Positions 7,801 to 11,383 of a stretch of DNA of 11,383 bases are shown here, piece after piece. Below the pieces are notes generated by a model that searched no databases, was not told the DNA's origin, and worked only from the letters and a program-made list of their open reading frames with translations. Positions within the stretch are counted from its first letter, which is position 1; each line of letters opens with the position of its first letter. The DNA comes from CAXXOK01 sp036759125 (lineage in GTDB: Bacteria > Bacillota > Clostridia > Christensenellales > Aristaeellaceae), in NCBI GenBank assembly GCA_036759125.1, contig DAIOVG010000083.1, positions 1 to 11,383 on the forward strand. Reading direction: 5' to 3'. A program made the translations under genes and the position numbers.

Positions 7801-7923
7801 GCCTGTTCAGAAAGCCTGAGATGCAAGGAAGTAAGGGTGGCAGGAGGCTGAGCTTACCGGTGTGTAAGTGATGCCGACTGCTATCCCGCAACTGACACCG
7901 CAGATTAGGTTTTATGGACAGGC
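7801..7923 (+). ncRNA. Candidate structured RNA or small structured repeat element (unrecognised class)
   Basis: The ends 7801-7819 and 7905-7923 pair over 19 positions: 15 Watson-Crick pairs, 3 G-U pairs and one G-A mismatch. Inward come a tandem G-A/A-G step (7820-7821 with 7903-7904) and three more pairs (7822-7824 with 7900-7902). After an internal loop there is a second arm: 7835-7843 with 7878-7887 (one bulged U), then 7846-7848 with 7873-7875, then 7852-7857 with 7864-7869, capped by loop CGGUGU. The G-U pairs would be A-C mismatches on the other strand, so a plus-strand RNA is favoured. A TATACT at 7786-7791 could be a -10 box, but no -35 box matches. I do not recognise a known family. 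Read as DNA, the ends are a 19-bp imperfect inverted repeat (15 of 19 matching), so a small mobile repeat is the main alternative. Confidence 0.45.
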
Positions 7924-7939
7924 TTAAGCCAAGTTAGTT

Positions 7940-8818
7940 CTATAGAGTCCTCTCTTTGCCCATGAAGACAGAGGCCACAGTCCCCGGCCCGGCATGAGCG
8001 CCAATGACGGGACCGACGAAGACGTGCTTGACGGGGCCGAGGCTGGGCACACGCTCGCGGATGAGGTCTTCCAGGCGCTTGGCGTCGTCGGCGGCATCGG
8101 CATGCATGATGATGAGCTCCTGCCCGGCGGGGTCCAGGATGTTTTCGGCGGTTTTATCCGCCAGGTAGCGCAGGGCGGCTTTGCGGCCGCGGATTTTGTT
8201 TTCGGCGGCCATGGAGCCATCCTTGCACAGGGTGAGGATGGGCTTTAAATCCATGAGCGAGCCCATGGTGGCGGCTACGGCGCTGATGCGGCCGCCGCGC
8301 TTCAAATACACCAGATCGTCCACCGTGAACCAGGCCTGCGAGCGCAGCCGGTTTTGCTCCACCCAGGTCTTGACCTCGTCCATGGACTTGCCGTCCTTGA
8401 ACAGCGCATAGGCTTTTTCCACCAGCAGCGCCATCGGGCGGGAGATGGTCAGCGTGTCGACAATCTCAATCCGGCGATCCGGGTAGGCCTTGAGGATTTC
8501 CTCGCGCGCCGCCCTGGCGTTTTCCTGGGTGGCGGACATTTTGGAGGAAAACGCGATAAACAGAATATCCTTGCCAGCCTTGAGGTGCGGCTCGAAAATC
8601 TCAAGGTACGCCGATACCGGCAGCAGCGAGGTTTTGGGCGCGGTGCCCTGGCGCATTTTCTGGAAATACTCCTTTTGGGTACCGGCGCGGCCCAGATCGT
8701 CCAGGTATTCCACACCGTCGACCACATAGGGCATGTACACCATCTGCACGTCGTTTTCGTCGACAAACTTATAGGAGATATCGGAATCGGAGTCGGTCAT
8801 GAATACATAAGAATCCAT
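7940..8818 (-). CDS. DegV family protein (fatty-acid-binding)
   Basis: This 292-residue protein fits the DegV family, cytosolic proteins that bind a fatty acyl chain; some act as the binding subunit of bacterial fatty acid kinase. Seen in order: TDSDSDI near the start (8-14), KTSLLPVS (62-69), F-I-A-F-SSKMS (88-95), the hallmark F-x-VDDL-x-YLKRGGRIS (164-179), LKPIL with a following Gly (191-201) and G-P-VIG-x-H-x-GPG (269-279). The ATG at 8818 is chosen because AAGGAGG lies 5 nt upstream. A longer frame from 8893 would start inside the promoter. The usual Gly-rich S-x-G-x-G after the D-T turn is replaced by SRPMA (126-130). No kinase partner gene is nearby. The family call is secure; the ligand is inferred. 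Confidence 0.9.
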   Translation of the reverse strand: MDSYVFMTDSDSDISYKFVDENDVQMVYMPYVVDGVEYLDDLGRAGTQKEYFQKMRQGTAPKTSLLPVSAYLEIFEPHLKAGKDILFIAFSSKMSATQENARAAREEILKAYPDRRIEIVDTLTISRPMALLVEKAYALFKDGKSMDEVKTWVEQNRLRSQAWFTVDDLVYLKRGGRISAVAATMGSLMDLKPILTLCKDGSMAAENKIRGRKAALRYLADKTAENILDPAGQELIIMHADAADDAKRLEDLIRERVPSLGPVKHVFVGPVIGAHAGPGTVASVFMGKERTL

Positions 8819-8864
8819 AGGGGCCTCCTTAGTTGAATGATCGCTGTAAACGTACTGTACTGGT

Positions 8865-8893
8865 ATTGTACATGGTATGCCCTGATTTTGCAA
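8865..8893 (-). promoter_or_regulatory. Sigma-A-type promoter of the DegV-family gene
   Basis: On the minus strand, TTGCAA (8888-8893) and TACAAT (8865-8870) are 17 bp apart, in the 85-bp gap after the HAD phosphatase gene. Transcription would begin near 8858, leaving a 40-nt leader. The DegV gene can thus be expressed without the upstream genes. An inverted repeat TGTAC-N7-GTACA (8856-8872) overlaps the -10 box and start site and might be an operator. Confidence 0.72.
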
Positions 8894-8903
8894 CGAGGAT
8901 GCG

Positions 8904-9716
8904 TTATACGGCGTCTGCGCAGCCTGCGACGAGCTCGCAAACGCCCTGGAGAATATACGTGGGCCGGTAGGCGAACTTGCGCATTTCGTGCTCGGTGGTT
9001 ACGCCCGAAAGCACCAGCACCGTATCGATACCCGACTCGGTGCCCGCGACGATATCGGTATCCATGCGGTCGCCGATCACGATGGCGTCATCCTCACGGA
9101 CGCCCAGCATCCGGATGCCGTGGCGCATCATCAGCGGGTTGGGCTTGCCCACATAATAAGCGTTGCGGCCGGTGGACAGCTCTATGGGCGCCATCAGCGC
9201 CTTGCACGCGGGGGCGATGCCGCCCTCCACGGGGCCTGTCAGGTCCGGGTTGGTGCCGATGAGCTTGGCACCCGCGCGCACCAGCGCAACGGCGCGCTCG
9301 ATGCGGTCATAGGAATAGGATCGGGTTTCGCCCAGCACCACATATTCGGGGTTGACCTCGTTCATGGTGAAGCCTGCCTCGTACAGCGCGCCGACCAGGC
9401 CAGGCTCGCCGATGACATACACGCTGGAGCCGGGGCTTTGCTGCTTCAAAAACGCGGCGGTGGACAGGGCGCTGGTGTAAAAATGATCCTCGTTGACCTC
9501 CAGCCCCAAACGCTTGAGCTTCTGGTGCAGCTCGCGCGGTGCGCGCTCGGAGGAGTTGGTCAGGAACAGAAAGGCTTTGTTTTCGGCCTTGAGCCAGTCA
9601 ACAAACTCGATCACGCCGGGTAAAAGCTTGTTGCCGTGGTAAATAACGCCGTCCATATCGCAGATGAAGCCCTTTTTCTGCCGGATCGCATCCAGGGCCT
9701 GTTTGCTGATCGCCAC
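8904..9716 (-). CDS. HAD superfamily phosphatase, NagD-like (class IIA)
   Basis: This 270-residue cytosolic protein should dephosphorylate small phosphorylated metabolites such as sugar or nucleoside phosphates. All four HAD motifs are visible: motif I DMDGVIY (nucleophile Asp20, acid Asp22), motif II TNSS (53-56), motif III Lys191 in VGKPNP, and motif IV GDRMDTD (215-221). The long insert between motifs II and III is the class IIA cap, and the G-x-NPD-x-T element (154-160) is typical of the NagD group. The start is a GTG at 9716 with AAGGAGG nine bases upstream. The gene lies 70 bp after the tandem-GNAT gene on the same strand, with no clear terminator between, so cotranscription is likely. 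The true substrate is not deducible. Confidence 0.9.
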   Translation of the reverse strand: MAISKQALDAIRQKKGFICDMDGVIYHGNKLLPGVIEFVDWLKAENKAFLFLTNSSERAPRELHQKLKRLGLEVNEDHFYTSALSTAAFLKQQSPGSSVYVIGEPGLVGALYEAGFTMNEVNPEYVVLGETRSYSYDRIERAVALVRAGAKLIGTNPDLTGPVEGGIAPACKALMAPIELSTGRNAYYVGKPNPLMMRHGIRMLGVREDDAIVIGDRMDTDIVAGTESGIDTVLVLSGVTTEHEMRKFAYRPTYILQGVCELVAGCADAV

Positions 9717-9731
9717 GTGAGCCGTCCTCCT

Positions 9732-9749
9732 TGCCCGACCGATCGGGCA
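9732..9749 (-). promoter_or_regulatory. Perfect hairpin abutting the ribosome binding site of the HAD phosphatase gene
   Basis: On the minus strand TGCCCGA, a four-base TCGG loop and TCGGGCA form a perfect 7-bp stem whose last base touches the AAGGAGG site (9726-9732). There is no U-run after it, so it is not a terminator of the upstream gene. It could be a palindromic operator or an RNA hairpin affecting translation start or mRNA processing. Confidence 0.4.
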
Positions 9750-9786
9750 GTGGTTTTATCCTGTTTGGAATGGCTATATGGATAAA

Positions 9787-10590
9787 TCAATCGTAATTAA
9801 TGCCGGGATACAGGCACGCCGTGCGCACGAAGGTGGCCTGGCAGCTTTGCGCCAGGGCGGACTGCGCCTGGTTGCGGCGGATGGCATCGGCCATAAACGT
9901 GGTCACGCCGCGTTCCTCAAGGGCGTTCATTGCCGCCGCGATCAGGGTTTTGGCAAGCCCGAGCCTGCGGTAGTTCTGCGATACATACAGTCCGATGATC
10001 TGGGCCGTGTCGCGCTGGCCCGTCATGGCGATTTCGCCGACGATTTCGCGTCCGCGGGCGATATAGAGCGCAATGAAGTGCGGCATGCCCATGTACTGGC
10101 GCAGCACCGGCTGGGTTAACAGGTCTAGGCGGTACATGTTCATCCGCATCAGGAAGGAGGCTTGCTCCATGGAGTTTTGCAGCGGGATGAAGCCCATATC
10201 GTAGCCGATGGGGGCGGAGGGCTTGGCGGGCGGCATCTGGATTTTGATGATGTCCAGCGCGTCGTCGGCCTCGAAGCCCGAATCCATGTACAGCGAGAGC
10301 ATGGATGCGTCATCCATGCCAACCTGGGCAAATACGCGCGCCTTGAGGTACGGGGTTTGCTGGTGAAGCTGAATGGCGCGCGCCAAAAGCGCGCCCAGGA
10401 GCATTTCGCGCCCCTGCCCGCGCGTGGAGATGGACAGGAATATATTGATCGGTCGTTCCGGAAACAGGTAGGGATGGTGCGTGCGCACCAGATGCCCCTG
10501 CCCGATGACCATGTTGGAGTCATCTGCAAGCAGAAATACGTTTTCCGGCGGGAAGCCGTTATTGGTCTGCGCCGGATGGAATACATGCAT
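9787..10590 (-). CDS. Tandem-GNAT acetyltransferase
   Basis: This 267-residue protein looks like two GNAT domains. The C-terminal half (about 128-267) has IVGEIAMTG (183-191), the strand IIGLYV (198-203) and a canonical acetyl-CoA loop R-R-L-G-L-A (208-213). The N-terminal half (about 17-120) has the same outline but a degenerate loop, TRGQGRE (56-62), so it is probably structural or a relic. The ATG at 10590 is chosen because the mapped promoter would start transcription near 10684. That leaves almost no leader for the other candidate ATG at 10677, and the 29 extra residues look like non-domain sequence. AAAGGA lies 12-14 nt before the chosen ATG, a loose spacing. The acceptor substrate is unknown. 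Confidence 0.82.
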   Translation of the reverse strand: MHVFHPAQTNNGFPPENVFLLADDSNMVIGQGHLVRTHHPYLFPERPINIFLSISTRGQGREMLLGALLARAIQLHQQTPYLKARVFAQVGMDDASMLSLYMDSGFEADDALDIIKIQMPPAKPSAPIGYDMGFIPLQNSMEQASFLMRMNMYRLDLLTQPVLRQYMGMPHFIALYIARGREIVGEIAMTGQRDTAQIIGLYVSQNYRRLGLAKTLIAAAMNALEERGVTTFMADAIRRNQAQSALAQSCQATFVRTACLYPGINYD

Positions 10591-10690
10591 CGCGCTTGAT
10601 CGTCCTTTCCAAAGCGGATCGGGTGCTGCTTGCGCCGTAAGGCGGCGCGGTGGGACGGATTTGCGGATATCGGTCATTCGTTCCTTTGAT

Positions 10691-10719
10691 ATTGTACTCG
10701 CAAAGCGCTTTGAATGCAA
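10691..10719 (-). promoter_or_regulatory. Sigma-A-type promoter of the tandem-GNAT (and probably HAD phosphatase) genes
   Basis: On the minus strand TTGCAT (10714-10719) and TACAAT (10691-10696) are exactly 17 bp apart. Initiation near 10684 gives a leader of about 95 nt to the ATG at 10590. The spacer contains a perfect palindrome at 10701-10712. Confidence 0.72.
10701..10712. promoter_or_regulatory. Perfect 12-bp palindrome CAAAGCGCTTTG, probable operator
   Basis: The palindrome lies wholly inside the -35/-10 spacer of the minus-strand promoter and just upstream of the plus-strand -10 box. Its AAAGCGCTTT core with central CG resembles LacI/GalR-family operators, including catabolite-response elements, but the flanking TG/CA of a standard cre site is absent. 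The position suits a repressor acting on both divergent promoters. The regulator is not in this window. Confidence 0.5.
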
Positions 10720-10734
10720 GATTACGGCGGAATG

Positions 10735-10743
10735 TGCTATAAT
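10735..10743 (+). promoter_or_regulatory. Extended -10 promoter of the small lipoprotein gene
   Basis: TGCTATAAT is a perfect extended -10 element (TG, one base, TATAAT at 10738-10743). The -35 position carries no good match, which extended -10 promoters tolerate. Initiation near 10750 would leave about 25 nt before the GTG start at 10776. It is arranged back to back with the tandem-GNAT promoter. Confidence 0.68.
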
Positions 10744-10775
10744 GAAGCCAAACAGGAACGTGAGGTGAGTACGGC

Positions 10776-11093
10776 GTGAAACGGTTCTTACTGGTGCTAT
10801 GCTGCCTGATGGCGCTGGGGTTTTATGGCTGTTCGTCCATGAACCAAACCAATCGCTTTGCGGTGATGCCCCAGGCGGAAACAACCCCCGCGCCGGAGCT
10901 GACCGCGCCGCCGGTGATGACGGCAACGCCGGAAAGCACACAAGAACCCGTGGTACAGCTGGTGGTTGCGCCCACCGATGCGGCGGATGAGGTGACCCTG
11001 CCGGGCAATAAACTGCCGGCGACGGATACGGCCGCGCCTACGGAAACCCCAACGCCCACGCCGGAGGGAAGCCCCGGCGGGTTCAACGGATAA
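10776..11093 (+). CDS. Small Pro/Thr-rich predicted lipoprotein of unknown function
   Basis: This 105-residue protein starts at a GTG with GAGGTG 8 nt upstream. The N-terminus has KR, then a hydrophobic stretch ending GFYGC, so Cys19 is the likely lipid attachment site. FYG before the Cys is an unusual lipobox; an ordinary signal anchor is the alternative. The rest is low-complexity sequence rich in Pro, Thr, Ala and Glu (TTPAPE, TATPEST, TETPTPTPE), probably unfolded on the outer face of the membrane, with no domain I recognise. The composition recalls the linkers of the large surface protein at the left of the window. The stop lies 21 bp before the oxidoreductase gene, so the two probably share a message. 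Confidence 0.75.
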   Translation: MKRFLLVLCCLMALGFYGCSSMNQTNRFAVMPQAETTPAPELTAPPVMTATPESTQEPVVQLVVAPTDAADEVTLPGNKLPATDTAAPTETPTPTPEGSPGGFNG

Positions 11094-11114
11094 AAACCAT
11101 TACGGAGGGATAGC

Positions 11115-11383
11115 ATGAAAGTACTGTTGATCAACGGAAGCCCGCACCCCCACGGCACCACGCGCCGCGCGCTGGACGAGATTGCCGGTGTGCTGGAAGG
11201 GCATCAAATCGATACCGAAATCTTTACCGTGGGGCAGAAAACGATCCACGGCTGCATCGGCTGCGGCAAGTGCGACGGGCACTGCACCGCCTTTGACGAC
11301 GAGGTGAACGAAGCCATCGACAAGATGGCGCAGGCTGACGGGCTGATCATCGGCGCGCCGGTGTACTTCGCGTCGCCCAACGG
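11115..11383 (+). CDS. Flavodoxin-like NAD(P)H-dependent oxidoreductase, 3' end beyond window
   Basis: The first 89 residues are present; the gene runs off the right edge. The start KVLLINGSPHPHGTT (2-16) is the FMN phosphate-binding loop of the flavodoxin fold, and DGLIIGAPVYFASPN (75-89) is the second flavin-contact region, both standard in this family. Between them lies a Cys cluster, C-x2-C-x2-C-x3-C (Cys47, 50, 53, 57) followed by DD (61-62), found in many clostridial members and possibly redox-active or metal-binding. The enzyme should reduce flavin, quinone or other small acceptors with NAD(P)H in the cytosol. GGAGGG lies 5 nt before the ATG, and the small lipoprotein gene ends 21 bp upstream. 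The substrate is unknown. Confidence 0.88.
   Translation, partial: MKVLLINGSPHPHGTTRRALDEIAGVLEGHQIDTEIFTVGQKTIHGCIGCGKCDGHCTAFDDEVNEAIDKMAQADGLIIGAPVYFASPN

Noticed and set aside
7835..7899. Cobalamin riboswitch
   Set aside because: CCGGTG and CCCGCAACTG resemble parts of its core, but the spacing differs, the expected GCCACTG segment is absent, and no gene lies downstream in the right orientation. Kept only as a resemblance.
7801..7923. Insertion sequence or MITE
   Set aside because: Not accepted as the main call: no transposase, no target-site duplication seen at the ends, and the end mismatches are mostly G-U pairs that favour an RNA fold. It remains the alternative explanation.
10591..10677. 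N-terminal extension of the tandem-GNAT protein from the ATG at 10677
   Set aside because: AAAGGA precedes it, but the promoter at 10691-10719 would start transcription about 7 nt before this ATG, leaving no room for a leader, and the extra residues do not look like domain sequence.

Overview
The window looks like a chromosomal segment of a GC-rich Bacillota bacterium, probably an anaerobic or gut Clostridia lineage. This is an inference. It rests on strong AAGGAGG-type ribosome binding sites, sigma-A-like promoters with 17-bp spacers, predicted lipoproteins, a DegV-family protein, and a secreted protein built from SH3-like modules joined by Pro/Thr linkers. No phage, transposase, CRISPR, tRNA or rRNA is visible. 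Because the DNA is GC-rich, many long antisense open frames are artefacts.

Layout. (1) Positions 1-4398, minus strand: most of one very large surface protein, at least 1466 residues and still open at the left edge. It has a signal peptide, about four MucBP-like beta repeats, eight SH3b-like modules joined by Pro/Thr linkers (one linker is 15 tandem EPT[A/T] units), and a membrane segment with a basic tail. Two adjacent modules are a near-perfect 324-bp tandem duplication. (2) Positions 4597-6547, plus strand: a Nudix ADP-sugar pyrophosphatase, a RimJ/RimL-type N-acetyltransferase and a TPR-like lipoprotein. The last two overlap, which suggests an operon. (3) Positions 6791-7681, plus: an EamA-type 10-TM transporter. 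(4) Positions 7682-7939: the space between two convergent genes. It holds three perfect hairpins and then a 123-nt segment that folds into a long closed stem with an inner arm, the best candidate here for an undescribed RNA or small repeat element. (5) Positions 7940-10590, minus: a DegV-family protein with its own promoter, a NagD-like HAD phosphatase and a tandem-GNAT protein. (6) From 10776, plus: a small Pro/Thr-rich lipoprotein, then a flavodoxin-like NAD(P)H-dependent oxidoreductase cut by the right edge.

How the genes relate. The Nudix enzyme, two GNAT proteins and the HAD phosphatase look like house-cleaning or modification enzymes. The large protein, the two lipoproteins and the transporter belong to the cell envelope. 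The divergent tandem-GNAT and small-lipoprotein promoters lie back to back around a perfect 12-bp palindrome, which suggests shared control by one regulator. Apart from the SH3 protein and the putative RNA element, the gene content is ordinary.
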